From positions 124,001 through 188,000 of the forward strand of contig JAQGDQ010000130.1 in NCBI GenBank assembly GCA_030141605.1: a DNA stretch of 64,000 nucleotides. The letters run 5' to 3'. A program made the translations under genes and the position numbers. Origin of the DNA: Tubiluchus corallicola. Lineage: Eukaryota > Priapulida > Priapulimorpha > Priapulimorphida > Tubiluchidae. The notes beneath the pieces are model-generated. The model was not told the origin of the DNA, made no database searches, and was given only the letters and a program-made list of their open reading frames with translations. Positions 1-12,599 of this stretch are shown piece after piece; within the stretch, counting starts at the first letter, position 1, and the number at the start of each line of letters is the position of its first letter.

Positions 1-340
1 TCCCCGGTCACGTGACCATTCTGATTGCGTCAGCACACCTTGTTCCCTTCCCCCCATAGTGTAAGCATCGCACTTTCTTCTCATCCTTTCTGTTCTTCTC
101 ATTCGCACAACCTTCTTCTCAGTAAAATTAACACTATAACGTTTCCTGCATACCCCTTCATACCCACTGTCATCACTTTCAATATGCGGGAATACAATTG
201 TAGGTTCCAAGGAAGTAGCCACCCGACTCGCAGTGCACCAAATTGACTGTAAATGTGGAATTTCCTATAAATATGTGCATCGAATCTTGCAGGGAATCAC
301 TGGAAAGCAAAATCTCTTCTTCACAATTCATCCTGTAAAA
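1..340 (-). pseudogene. Degenerate copy of the small Arg/Lys-rich gene (copy A)
   Basis: On the minus strand the exon follows acceptor TTTTTACAG and reads MNCEEEILLSSDSLQDSMHI, then FIGNSTFTVN. Relative to copy B (3867-4633) it has lost the acidic/lysine-rich middle (a deletion at about position 238-245) and shifted frame, so it ends quickly. The downstream part, homologous to 4030-4200, survives as DNA (37-200) but out of frame. Homology stops near base 30. Confidence 0.6.
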
Positions 341-550
341 AACATAGAAATAATGAAACAATGCTACTACATTGAAATATTAATGTTATATTATTCAAAT
401 AAGTAGCGATTTTGGCGTCTAGCGTATATCGATAAATTCTATTGCACTATTGCACAGATAGTTGATGTGGACATATTCAAATATCTACTGAGCTTTGCAT
501 TGGATGATCTCATTTGTGTAATCAATATCAAGCATCACTGCTTTTCACGT

Positions 551-609
<59 letters not shown>

Positions 610-622
610 ATATATATATACA
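551..622. repeat. TA/CATA microsatellite
   Basis: Long (TA)n with one CATG interruption; the shorter partner in copy B is at 4866-4912. Confidence 0.95.
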
Positions 623-637
623 CTAATAGATTTTATG

Positions 638-860
638 GTAGGGTTGGTTGAGCGGCAGCATTCATCTGCTTCATGCGAGTGGTGTGAGTTCGATGCTAGC
701 TCTGGGAATTACTACATATAAACCTTGGCTAATTACCTCTCAGATAAAGCATACATGCAGGTTTAAATGTGACTGGGACACTCCTGGCGGTTGAGGACTC
801 CAGTCACGCCACAAACATCTTTTTGGGTTGGCCCTCCTCGTTTGAGTGATTTCTGACTTG
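638..860 (+). mobile_element. tRNA-derived SINE-like element (copy in duplication A)
   Basis: It contains an A box TGGTTGAGCGG (645-655) and a B box GAGTTCGATGC (686-696), 41 bases apart, close to real tRNA spacing. A nonhomologous tail follows (GGGACACTCCTGGCGG, GGGTTGGCCCTCCTCG). The whole does not fold as a functional tRNA that I can see, so I call it a SINE or tRNA relic. The 3' boundary is uncertain. Confidence 0.5.
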
Positions 861-1180
861 CAGAGTGCCAAAACGTATATTGTCTGCTCAGTTAAATGGA
901 ATATGCATTGCAAAGCTCAAGAGGTATTTAAATTTAATGCACATTATCTGCTCTGCATAGTAATATTAATATTAGCTGTGGAGAACTGTTCCTTTACACT
1001 ACGGGACAAAATCAGGCGTAGGCTTTAACTGAAAAGATTTCATCTCACATATCATTTTTTGGCACACATTAATTGTATATGCTACTTAGAGTATTTTAGA
1101 TTATTTATATCGTATATACATGTGTATTAATTAACAGTATTGGCAAAAAAACTATTTTAAAAATTCCTTTTCAAAAATTC

Positions 1181-2437
1181 GGAGGGCATTAAGATGTGTA
1201 AGGAGAGAGAACTTGACATAACTTTAACATATTTTTATATTCTTTATTTATTTTTAGCTTATTAGTTAATGACTTTGTTTCAATCAAGCTTGCTATAGTG
1301 CCAGAGCTCCTCTGTTAGCCTAGCACCACGTGGAGGTCGAGGAGGTGGACTTCTTGGCTCAGTAACAGACAGCCACAATACGTGTTTTTACAGCTACAAA
1401 GTCCAACAGCACAATTATCACAAAAGAAGAGTATAAATTAAAATGGCCTAAAACTGAAGAACTGACAGAGTTTGATAGAGTGTAAAACCTTTAGGCTACA
1501 GAGCTGGGGAAAGTAATAAGGCATGGAGCGTTAATATTCTTTAAAGGCATGCTCAAGTCGAGTTATCCAAAACTTCAACAAACGGTTTAAGCAAGTAGAA
1601 TGTCTAAAGTAGTGAAAAACTGATGCTGTCACTAAGAAATTCAAATTAGACTGGTTAGAAAACAGTTTGGAAACTAACGATTGAAAAAAATCAGGGAATT
1701 TTGTTTAATCTGGGTAGTCAAAATATAAGATATGATACAATTTGAAGAGACTTGCTATAGAAACACGAATGCAGCTTGAAGTGCCAGAAGTAAGAGTGAA
1801 AACTGTGCAGCAGACAACAACAAACATGTAATGACACCACAAACATGTTACAGAACAACTTGAAAGACCCTAAGACACTAAAGTGAATAAATAAATAAAT
1901 AAGCCTGTACAGTGTCAGGACCTAAAGTCGAAATTATAATAAGGCTAATATCTACACAAATATTGCATGCTACGTTAATAAAAAACTCATCTAACATCTA
2001 CACAAATATTGTATGCTAAGTTAGTAAAAAATTCATCTATAAACAAAGTACATGTATATGTTATCATATATATTAATATTATAGCCTTTTACTAGAATTG
2101 AAGTTCTCCAGAATGGTGCGGCTTGAATTTCTGGATCTGAAAAAGTATGAGGAGTGTTCTTTTTTGGTTAATACTAATCAACATAAAACTGATTTTAATT
2201 ATTTTATTATAAACTGTTAAAATTTATAAGCTTCAGATTATATTCAGTTGTCTGTGTCACCAATATCGTTGTTCGGTTATCCTGGAATAGCAATTAAACA
2301 TTATTGTATTATCAATATCGTGGAAAAGTGAGACAACATTAATAAATCTGCAAACAGAGCGTTTTCCAGACCTCAGTGGAATCACGATTTTTTGTGCTGA
2401 AACAAAGCAGAAACATTATTAGAAGACACATTCTTAA
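1181..2437. other. AT-rich stretch without a gene
   Basis: No convincing frame. A roughly 55-base tandem duplication sits at 1946-2040 (CTACACAAATATTG...TAATAAAAAA then CTACACAAATATTG...TAGTAAAAAA). Confidence 0.7.
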
Positions 2438-2754
<317 letters not shown>

Positions 2755-3130
2755 TAAACCAAAAAACTTTTTGAGCAATTGAAAGTCTAGGAGCAGAAAT
2801 GTCCCTTGTTCTTGCAGATACCTGGGACACTGGAAAATTCAAATGTTTGGGATCTCGATAGTCTTAAGAAATAACAGGCATTTGCTAGCCTTAACACTTT
2901 TTCATTTATCATCTCTAACTCATGTGGTTAAGCAATAAAAGATGTGAACTAAATAAATGATAAAATCTAATAAGCCCACTACTACTGTAAGCATATAAAG
3001 TACTATAAATCTATATATAAACTAAATAAAATATTAAACATGTATATAACTAATTAATTAATTTAAACTAAAAACTTTAAATAACTAAATAAGTAGCTCT
3101 AAAATCATTAAATATATAATTGATTAAATA

Positions 3131-3285
3131 GAAAATCGACATCATCATCATTATCATTGGAAGTTCATTACCTCTACTGCACACACTGGACAGACAGAAT
3201 TATAATAAATTATAAAGAAATCTCTCCTCAAGACAGATAAACATAGTGTTTATCCAGCAAACAATAGTGACTAGAGATTACTTGA
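3131..3285 (-). mobile_element. GAT-tailed interspersed repeat, copy 1
   Basis: On the minus strand: GAGATTTCTTTATAATT, then ATTCTGTCTGTCCAGTGTG, then GCAGTAGAGGTAATGA and a (GAT)n-like tail (ATC repeats at 3142-3156, plus strand). Same family as 12515-12590, 34340-34452 and 50979-51145; this is the most diverged copy. Confidence 0.55.
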
Positions 3286-3334
3286 CAGGTTTCGCAATAG
3301 ACCCTTTCTTCCAAGTTCTTCATGTATAGTGCAA

Positions 3335-3640
3335 CTCAGGCCTCAAACGTGCGGCCTTCGGACAGTCATAATACCCATTTGCTGATAAAGCAGTTCCTTC
3401 ATCTATCTGGCTGCACATACAATGAAGATCTAACAAGAGTCGGTCATGACAATAACAAACACTTTCCATGGGGGGGGGCGTAGTAACAACGCTTCTACAC
3501 AATGCTTCACAATGGAAGAATACTAAATTCATGATCATCTTCATGTGATGCAAGCAGGCCTCAAACGTGCGGCCTTTGGACGGTCATATCTCATTCACTG
3601 CTATATTTTTTCAGTTCTTTCTGCTATCTGGTTGCATTCA
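3335..3640. repeat. Imperfect tandem duplication of about 218 bases
   Basis: CAGGCCTCAAACGTGCGGCC at about 3337 recurs at about 3555, each followed by TT.GGAC.GTCATA and later CTATCTGG(C/T)TGCA. The intervening sequence is less conserved. No protein family recognised. Confidence 0.6.
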
Positions 3641-3866
3641 CATGAAGGAATAAGGCACATACGAGACGAATACAAGTACAATACGAAACACCATTCAACA
3701 AATGACATTAACGCTGCACATCTCCTTTATCTTATCCAAGACAGGCTGCATTTGTGTGGCCTTCGCCCAATTCACATTCCCTGGCACAACCTTAGTTGTT
3801 ATATCGGTAACCAGTTCACTTACTTATCTGCTTGGATAAGTATAAAGAAACATTGACAATTAACAA

Positions 3867-4633
3867 TTAATGAAGAATACACTGACCAAGGCACTGTCCT
3901 ACATCTGCAATCGTTTCAACCACTTCAGTGAGAACTTCTGCAATGACCATCCTCTTCTTTCTCAAGTAACTTCTCACTCGCCTATAAGCTCTTCTAACCC
4001 TATCCCGTGGTCTTTCTCTTTGTGCTTGCACACCTTCTTCCCTTCTCTCCATAGTGTAAGCACCATACTTTCTTCTCATCCTTTCTGTTCTTCTCATTCG
4101 CACAACCTTCTTCTCAGTAAAATTAACACTATAACGTCTCCTGCAGTCCCCTTCATACCCACTGTCATCACTTTCAATATGCGGGAATACAATTGTGGTT
4201 CCAAAAACAAGAACTAACACATGGAAAAATACATCTCAATAGACAATGTTCTTCTCATTCGCACAACCTTCTTCTCAGTAAAATTAACACTATAACGTCT
4301 CCTGCAGTCCCCTTCATACCCACTGTCATCACTTTCAATATGCGGGAATACAATTGTGGTTCCAAGGAACAGCCACCCACTTGCAGTGCCTTGGCCAGAA
4401 GAAGTTTCAAACTTACCATGGTTGTCATTGTGTCTTGTGCTTCTCCTTCTCTTTTGCATTTTTATTTTTTTCTCCTTTCTTGATGTTTTTTTCTTTTGTT
4501 CTTCTTCGTCATCATCTCCGTCATATTCCACGCTGTCATCAAAATTTACTGTAAATGTGGAATTTCCTATAAATATCTGATTGGAATCTTGCTGGGAATC
4601 ACTGGAAAGCAAAATCCCTTCTTCACAATTCAT
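3867..4633 (-). pseudogene. Small Arg/Lys-rich gene, copy B, interrupted by a tandem duplication with filler
   Basis: An exon starts after acceptor TTTTTTACAG with GATG. It reads MNCEEGILLSSDSQQDSNQI, then an acidic run VEYDGDDDEEEQ, a basic run KKKTSRKEKK, then FPHIESDDSGYEGD and RRYSVNFTEKKVVRMRR. At 4205-4247 a 43-base filler and the duplicated block (4087-4204 copied as 4248-4365) shift this into a stop at 4214. The original 3' part continues in 3867-4220: ERMRRKYGAYTMERREE, then RPRDRVRRAYRRVRSYL, ending GQCLGQCILH. I do not recognise the family with confidence. The VNFTEKKVV and RDRVRRAYRR motifs faintly recall the PP1-binding and eIF2alpha-binding segments of PPP1R15 proteins. SDDSGYEGD has a degron-like look. 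Whether transcripts exist is unknown. Confidence 0.5.
4087..4365. repeat. Tandem duplication with a 43-base templated insert
   Basis: 4087-4204 and 4248-4365 are copies (offset 161). The insert 4205-4247 with the four preceding bases CCAA is identical to 6201-6247. The junction shares CCAA microhomology with the donor site. Confidence 0.9.
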
Positions 4634-4865
4634 CCTGTAAAAAACAGAAGTAATGAATCAATCGTATATTAAAAATGGTGCTACAATGAAATATTAATGT
4701 TATATTATTCAAATAAGTAACCATTTTGGCGTCTAGCGTATATCCATAAATTCTATTGCACTATTGCACAGATAGTTGATGTGGACATACTCAAATATCT
4801 ACTGAGCTTTGCATTGGATGATCTCATTTGTGTAATCAATATCAAGCATCACTGCTTTTCACGTT

Positions 4866-4912
4866 GTATATATATATATATATAACAGTATATATAAATA
4901 TATATATATACA
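4866..4912. repeat. TA microsatellite in duplication copy B
   Basis: Orthologous to 551-622 but shorter and interrupted by ACAG. This shows that the tract length changed after the duplication. Confidence 0.9.
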
Positions 4913-4926
4913 TACTAATAGATTTT

Positions 4927-5150
4927 ATGGTAGGGTTGGTTGAGCGGCAGCATTCATCTGCTTCATGCGAGTGGTGTGAGTTCGATGCTAGCTCTGGGAA
5001 TTACTACATATAAACCTTGGCTAATTACCTCTCAGATAAAGCATACATGCAGGTTTAATGTGACTGGGACACTCCTGGCGGTGAGGACTCCAGTCACGCC
5101 ACAAACATCTTTTTGGGTTGGCCCTCCTCGTTTGAGTGATTTCTGACTTG
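4927..5150 (+). mobile_element. tRNA-derived SINE-like element (copy in duplication B)
   Basis: Same A box and B box as the element at 638-860; it was copied with the segmental duplication rather than inserted independently. Confidence 0.5.
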
Positions 5151-5458
5151 CAGAGTGCCAAAACGTATATTGTCTGCTCAGTTAAATGGAATATGCATTG
5201 CAAAGCTCAAGAGGTATTTAAATTTAATGCACATTATCTGCTCTGCATAGTAATATTAATATTAGCTGTGGAGAACTGTTCCTTTACACTACGGGACAAA
5301 ATCAGGCGTAGGCTTTAACTGAAAAGATTTCATCTCACATATCATTTTTTGGCACACATTAATTGTATATGCTACTTAGAGTATTTTAGATTATTTATAT
5401 CGTATATACATGTGTATTAATTAACAGTATTGGCAAAAAAACTATTTTAAAAATTCCT

Positions 5459-5660
5459 TGCATTGCAAAGCTCGAGAGGTATTTAAATTTAATGCACATT
5501 ATCTGCTATGCATAGTAATGTTAACACTAGTTGTGCAGAACTGTTCTTTTATGCTATGCTACGGGACAAGGTTAGGGTTAGGCTTTACGGACAAAAACTT
5601 TATCTCATACGTCATTTTTGGTGCACATTTATTGTGTGTTGTCAATTGTAGAGTATCGTA
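5459..5660. repeat. Third, diverged partial copy of the duplicated unit
   Basis: GCATTGCAAAGCTCGAGAGG, then TATTTAAATTTAATGCACAT, repeats 905-1075 and 5194-5365 with clearly more substitutions than copies A and B show against each other. It is therefore an older duplicate, joined head-to-tail to copy B. Confidence 0.8.
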
Positions 5661-5929
5661 TATATTAAAACTTTATTGCTATTGTTGTACATGTACAAGT
5701 TAAATAATTAACTATACCTAGTTAAAATCAACTGAGTTAAAAACAAATACCAATACAAGCGACATTTAATACAAACATTTCAATATAAAACTAATACATC
5801 TAGCACACCCATAGTACACTACTAACGACGTCATCTCCGACGAAAAAGAGAAAATTGGAATTCAAAAATTCATGCAATGATAAAAAACAACACCTAGGAA
5901 TTTCCCCCATTGGCATTAAAAAGTACCAC

Positions 5930-6480
5930 TGTCACACCAAACCCAGCCAGACCAGACATCTTACAGATCAAACCTCAGACAGACTCTAATAGGTCAGACA
6001 TTAATCCAATTCCATTTACGCAGTTTTATTTCAGATTTAAAGTCTACATTAAAAAATCCATATAATATATAAAACGTATATTGCAAACACACATTATAAG
6101 AAAAAAATCTACCTCTAAATTCAATGAGATTTCAATAAAGACAAAGCATTCTTGTATGCACGTTCAGGAAAATAAGCTATTTGCAACACGAAAGAAATCA
6201 CCAAAAACAAGAACTAACACATGGAAAAATACATCTCAATAGACAATACCAGCAGACAATGTTTCGAAAAAGAAACATATCTCAGACAGACCAGCCACAG
6301 GCCACGACCATTGTCCACCAACCCTTCGTCGGTTTGTTGCATACTGCATCATTTTTTATGTTACAAAATGATTGTTACATAATGCTCCACAATTGTTATA
6401 TAAAGACCCACAATTTGCTTGCATAATGACAAATTTTGTAATTTGTTACATAGTGCTGAATTTTGTGGTACGTAGTACTG
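5930..6480. repeat. CAGAC-rich block plus ACATAATG-rich block (first of a dispersed pair)
   Basis: CCAGACCAGACATCTTACAG and TAATAGGTCAGACATTAATC, followed at 6340-6470 by TGTTACAAAATGATTG / ACAAATTTTGTAATTTGTTA, reappear in the same order and strand at 7805-7990. The segment 6201-6247 donated the filler found at 4205-4247. Confidence 0.6.
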
Positions 6481-6881
6481 CATTGTAATGAATCTTTGCA
6501 TTACTAAAACGTTACTGAAACGTTACTAAATACACTATTAAAATATACTAAATTAAAAACTAATGGATTTGTGGTAGTGGTGGTGGTGTTGGTGTTGGTG
6601 TTGTTGAATTAAAGATGATGTCCTAACGTCATTTTCTAAAAAAAAAACTCTCGCCAATTCAAAGCTGATCGTACCTGCTCATACACGGATCTTCATCAAA
6701 TTTTAGAAGAAAGGATTGACATTTATAGGAAGGATCGTTCACCATCTTGAGTTCAGTGAATTTGACTAGTACTCTTAGCAAATTTGTTAGTGTTGAGAAT
6801 TAACAGTAGCATTTGTAATATGTGTCTATATTCACGTTTACCTAGATAATTTTTTACTTTCCATACAGAATTATCAGTTGA

Positions 6882-6912
6882 AATGTATTTGTTTGTTTGT
6901 TTGTTTGTTTGT
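6882..6912. repeat. TTTG tetranucleotide run
   Basis: Seven or so uninterrupted TTTG units. Confidence 0.95.
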
Positions 6913-6976
6913 ATAAGTTTAAAATGACAAATTAACCAGTTTTGTGTCCTATTAGCCGCTTGGGCCATAAATGTAA

Positions 6977-7554
<578 letters not shown>

Positions 7555-7804
7555 TAATTTGTGGCTAGTCTGCTTAGTATCTGATCTGTCAGAGGTCTGA
7601 TATCCATGTCTGTGTGTAAATTCAACTTACTGGTGAAATAACGCTCAAAGATAAATTTTTGAAATAATTATCCCCAATAACATGACCAAGAACTGAGGGT
7701 TTGTGCCGATTGCAAAAATACCATTTTCCGTTTGGAACCGCTTTCCAGTTTCTCGCTTTAACAAAGTTATACCAGCATAAGACTAAGTCCAGCTAAAGCA
7801 AGTT

Positions 7805-7990
7805 TGTGACGTATTAAGCTCAGATAGACCAGACCTCTGATAGGTCAGACATAGCTACGTTAGTCCGTTATATAATGCATCATTTTCTCACACAATTATT
7901 GTTTAACTTGTTTCATAATGATATTTACATATTGTTGTAAAATTTGTTACGTAATGACGAATTTTATTACTTGTTAAATAGTGCAACATT
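7805..7990. repeat. Second copy of the CAGAC / ACATAATG block
   Basis: GATAGACCAGACCTCTGATA, then TTGTTACGTAATGACG, matches 5930-6480 loosely. The two copies flank the pentanucleotide array. Inverted CTGTCTGG motifs lie between them at 7425-7610. Confidence 0.55.
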
Positions 7991-8534
7991 GTTTGAGGAC
8001 GTTTGTAGGATTTAAGGACGCTTTGTACAACTATTATTAACAAATAAACATGCATTCCCTGATTTACCACCTTTACCAAAGCTTACGAGGAATGCGTTGA
8101 TAATCCAAGGTGTCCCATTGCGATTGATATTTGCTGTTAATTCGTTACCACGAACTCGGTTTTTATGTTTTATTATCATTCTACATATCTACAGTTCACA
8201 AAAGTCAAATTTATTAATTTTACGATGTTCATGTTATCAAAGCCGTGCAAGATAACTCCTATTAGGGCATGTCTACAGCTGTTACAGCTCTTCGGTTCGG
8301 AGAAGGTAAGGGTTAGTAGCACGTTCAGTTTCAAGTAATTATTTTTTATCAGCAGAAGAACACGCATAAATGTATTAACAGTAAAGTATCGTATAGCATC
8401 ATGACATTATATGGGCAAAATTTCTTGATGCCAGCTTCTCCGTCGTCGTTGCCACAATTGTAAAACGTGAATATCGCTAAAAATTGGCATATTAATGCGA
8501 CAGAGGCAAAAATTTAAACGGGGACATTCGTGGA

Positions 8535-9772
8535 GGGGGGGGGCAAATTATCTCGTAGGTCAATGTTTCTACAGCTTTGTGGGCGGTACTGTCTCATTTG
8601 TGAACCACGCGCAAAAACCCAAACTGTTTGTGCAAATTTGTGCATGGCAAGGATGAGAGTGTTCAACGCTCTTGCAACGTAATTTTAAGAGTTTACTTTG
8701 TCTCTAGTCTTACGCTGTTCACCTTTGACTGGTCCACGAGGGCACGCTGTCTCAAAAATTGTCAAATCTCAGAATAGCCTAAAACGCGTTATTGATACCC
8801 TGTTTATTTTTCTCAGGCTGTTTTGTATTCCTTATATAAGTTTTTACCTAGACAGTGTACTACACTCAACATTGCTATATATAATTCCTACACCAGTGGT
8901 TACTTAGTGTGGGTCAGTACTTAAAACATCACTTAAATGATAACATCTGCGTTTTACTGTAATTTTACCAGCTTAAAACGTTTCCTTTTATGCTGTGAAT
9001 GATCATTATTACCTTTACCTGAGAGAAATCTAAAAAGTGTGTCAATGTGCAAATGCGATACTTATTTTTCCTTACGCCGTTCCATACTGGTTAGCCTTAA
9101 AAAATTTATCATTGCCGTGTAGCCTAGGTTATTATATGTGGCTAATATGGTTATAATAGGATGGTGATGCATACTCGCACTAATCTTCTCATAATTAGGC
9201 AAAAATGACGCAATGTACTAGTCTAATAATCACTGCAGTCACCTATGTAGTACTGTTGTGAGTAAGTTCCGCGGTGTTGGAACCAGATAGCGATTTATTT
9301 AGCGTGGCTTTTTTGGGTGTGTCTTCTCAAACTTTCCCACATCCAACTACTGACCCACTCTCAGTAACCACTGGTGCAGGAATTTTATATAGCAATATTT
9401 CGAATAATACACTGTGCAGGGAAAAACTTACAGAAGGAATGCAAATCAGCCTGAGGACATAAACATATTTTGAGCTATTCTGTGATCGAACAGTTTTTAG
9501 GGCATTACACCCTGATGGATTGGTCACAGTTTTTTTTTATTGCTACCGGTATTCAAATTATCAGAACGGTAAACAGTATAAAATTAGAAAAAGTAAACTC
9601 TTAAAATTTACACGGCTGCAGCACCGTGCAGCCTCATCCTTGCCATGCACAAATTTTAACACACAGATTTTTGATTGAGGGTGGGCCAGTACTACGTACA
9701 AAGCTGTGCTAGGAATGTCGGTCCACCAAGCATGTATAGTTTTACAAAATGCATTGGAAAAATTTGCCCCCC
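8535..9772. mobile_element. Foldback-type element with about 400-base inverted arms
   Basis: The left arm (8535 to about 8935) starts GGGGGGGGGCAAATT. The right arm (about 9350-9772) ends AAATTTGCCCCCCGG. The arms share TTTGTGCATGGCAAGGATGA, TTTTAAGAGTTTACTTT and ACACCAGTGGTTACT in inverted order. They are diverged, so the element is old. About 400 bases lie between the arms. The matching peptides read on opposite strands (for example TPVVT and APVVT) reflect this pairing, not genes. Confidence 0.7.
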
Positions 9773-9994
9773 GGACTAACCTGTAAATTAATATGAAGTC
9801 AAAAAACTGTTAAGTTAATCATGATAGTGTTGCATAGAAATTGTTGCGTATTTAAAGGATTCATTGATTGTTTAAAAATGATTTATTTAGGAACGCTTGA
9901 GATTATTAAGACTATGACTGATGTTGGTTGCTAAAGATGTTAGCTTATGGTTTTGTTATAATCTACAATAGCAATGAAATGATAATGACAGTAA

Positions 9995-10233
<239 letters not shown>

Positions 10234-10564
10234 ATAAACTGATAACGAAATCATTTTTCCAATAACTTGAACGATTCGTTTTTTTAAAGTTCTGTCGATC
10301 TCCATGGATTACAAAAATGGGAAAAACCACATGTTTCTTATGATTACTGTGTTTTTCATCATATAAAAATTTAATGCACCCGGTTTTTTGTAATTTTACA
10401 ATGTTAGAAGCAACCAAGCTTTTACAAGTTTATAGTGTTCTCATAACCCTAAATTTGTGCCAGGAATATGCCAGTAGGTGAAACTGATAAATATAAAGTA
10501 CAAAACATAATACAGTTTCATACATACATATTAATACTGATGTCAACAGTTAATAAGTGTGGGT

Positions 10565-10735
10565 TGAGTTTGGGTTTGAATAAGCTTAGAACAACATGAA
10601 ATTCAAGGAAGCTTTGGTGGGTAAAGCGAGTATTTTTTCATCAATGTTGGCGACGTTCTGGTGCTATGTTACGTAAGCAGTCTCGTTCCGACGCAATTAA
10701 CACTGCATGATATCAGAGATTTCTATAGCCTTTCA
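10565..10735. repeat. Dispersed repeat, copy of 15245-15420
   Basis: GAAATTCAAGGAAGCT, TCATCAATGTTGGCGACG and GCTATGTTACGTAAGCAGT recur in order at 15285-15360 with substitutions. Confidence 0.7.
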
Positions 10736-11330
10736 AGGTCTTTAATTAATGTTAAATTTAATTAACTTTTTCTGTTTACTTAATTCGTGTGTCCCAATCA
10801 TATAGTGACAACAATAAGAGAGATTTTGAAATTGAGAAGGTTTTAAGTTTATAGTAAATAATTGTGACGTAGTGTATGTTGATCCCTCTCTGTTTATTTG
10901 TAAACTGTGCTACAACAACTGATACAAATATCCCACAATAACGAATTTGTTTCATATTTTTAGTTATTAAGACACAACCTTTTAATTGTTCATTGGCAGT
11001 CATCGTTATGAAAGGAGGAATGATTTCAAATAATTCAACAACAACAACAAACGACAACTGCAGCAACAGGAACAACAACATTTTTGTTCTTACTTTAATC
11101 TTTCTTCCTGATGACGACTGCTAAAGAGTATACGAACGTCGTGTTTTTATAAAAAATATCAAAAATTGTTTGCTGTGGGATCTTTTTGATTCTGATTTTT
11201 TTTCTTGGTAGCAAATTTCATTGAAGATTACAATTGTCTGTCTATTATACTCAAAATAATCTCTCTTTTTGTGTAAGAGAGATGTTATTTGAGGCGAGTG
11301 TGTATTATTTGAAACGAGACGCATGGCTCA

Positions 11331-11620
11331 GTGGTAGCTCAGGGGTGTCTTACCTACAGAAATTAAGATGTCTGGTCACTGGTCAGAGATTGGATGTTTG
11401 AACAGTTTCGATTCTCAGTTTGGAGGGTTTCGTTGGCCGTACTGATTTGGGCTATTCGCCTCTGCAGGTTCAGTGACTCTTCATTGAGGCCTTGATAATG
11501 AGTCGGGTGACCAGGTCCCAGGCTCGCCACGACCATCCAGTATGAGTAGGACTTCCCACTGAGCGCTGGATTTCGATTTGCATGATTCCGAATTGTATAA
11601 AAAATTATTAATAGGTTTAT
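11331..11620 (+). mobile_element. tRNA-derived SINE, family 2, copy 1
   Basis: It opens with A-box-like TGGCTCAGTGGTAGC and carries a B-box-like TTTCGATTCTC about 75 bases on, wider than in a tRNA. The tail is TGAGTAGGACTTCCC, then GATTCCGAATTGTATAAAAA and ATTATTAATA. The tail matches 20060-20130. Confidence 0.65.
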
Positions 11621-11807
11621 GATGATAACCGACTGTTTAGCTTTTATTTTTAGTATTTTTATGCAATTATTCTGTTGATAAATAGTTATCGCGAAATGGG
11701 GACAGCATTACAAGTTATTTACAATGGAAAAATCCATGGAAAGATGTCACTACAGCTGAATCTATTTTCAGGAATCATAAATAAGAGGAATTGCAAATAT
11801 ATAACAA

Positions 11808-11910
<103 letters not shown>

Positions 11911-11964
11911 AAGAGAAAGAGAGAGGGAAATGCATTTTAATTATAAAAAACAAGCAGCTTGAAC

Positions 11965-12480
11965 GTACGCCGCCATGAACATGGCAGACAAATGAAACCT
12001 TAGAAACGAATTTATTATTAACAGCGATGACAAGTAATTTATGTCATTTAATCGACTAAGACACTTTACAAAGTCATAAACTACAATTACTAATTTGTTA
12101 AAAAGATTACACTGTAAAAACGTACCTCAACTATTCTACCTACTGACTAAAATGAAGGAATAAAATCGGTTGCAAAAGCAAGTTGTTCAATATACACACA
12201 AATGGAAATCTCAAACGATTCGAGTTGATAAACCAACACAGCGATCAGCTCTGTACCAAAGACACGTTGTGTTTGAGCGTTGGCAGGAGGTTAGAACGTT
12301 CATAAGCAGTCGAATTCTATGACAAACCGGTGACGTACTTAGAATTATGACGAGTGTGACGAGCGCGATGGCAACAGTTCATGGCAACAAGTCAAACATT
12401 CTCTGTTGTTGTTGCCGTCAATCGAAAGTGGTGCTGACAAGCCATTGGCATGGTAGTGTCTAGTTTTTTGTTGCATTACT
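11965..12480. repeat. TGACG-rich dispersed repeat, copy 1
   Basis: ATTCTACCTACTGACTAAAA, GGTGACGTACTTAGAATTAT, then GACGAGTGTGACGAGCGCGA and ATGGCAACA match 16595-17010 in order and strand. Confidence 0.75.
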
Positions 12481-12514
12481 GTTCGGTTAACCTTTCTTGA
12501 GGACAAATTTCTTT

Positions 12515-12590
12515 TATTTTAGAATTCTGACCGCCCAATGTCTACAGTAGATGTAACTACTGGGCATGTTATGATTATGATGATGATGTT
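12515..12590 (+). mobile_element. GAT-tailed interspersed repeat, copy 2
   Basis: TTTTAGAATTCTGACCGCCC, AATGTCTACAGTAGATGTAA, then GGGCATG and a GAT-rich tail. Same family as three other copies in the window. Confidence 0.6.
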
Positions 12591-12599
12591 GTTAAGTAA

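Larger units (their letters stand above)
30..1180. repeat. Segmental duplication, copy A
   Basis: Matches 4025-5460 in the same order and orientation. From about 360 to 1180 it is almost identical to 4640-5458; the open frames at 846-1028 and 5136-5318 translate identically. Differences are mainly the length of the TA microsatellite and the middle of the small gene. The near-identity of noncoding DNA means it is recent. Confidence 0.9.
4025..5458. repeat. Segmental duplication, copy B
   Basis: Partner of 30-1180. It keeps the longer version of the small gene plus the internal tandem duplication. It ends abruptly at AAAAATTCCTT, where a third partial copy begins in the same orientation. Confidence 0.9.

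Noticed and set aside
645-710. Functional tRNA gene
   Set aside because: A and B boxes are present, but I could not pair acceptor and anticodon stems convincingly.
8698-9527. Two similar peptides on opposite strands, considered as inverted paralogous genes
   Set aside because: The similarity extends well beyond the frames and is explained by the inverted arms of the foldback element.
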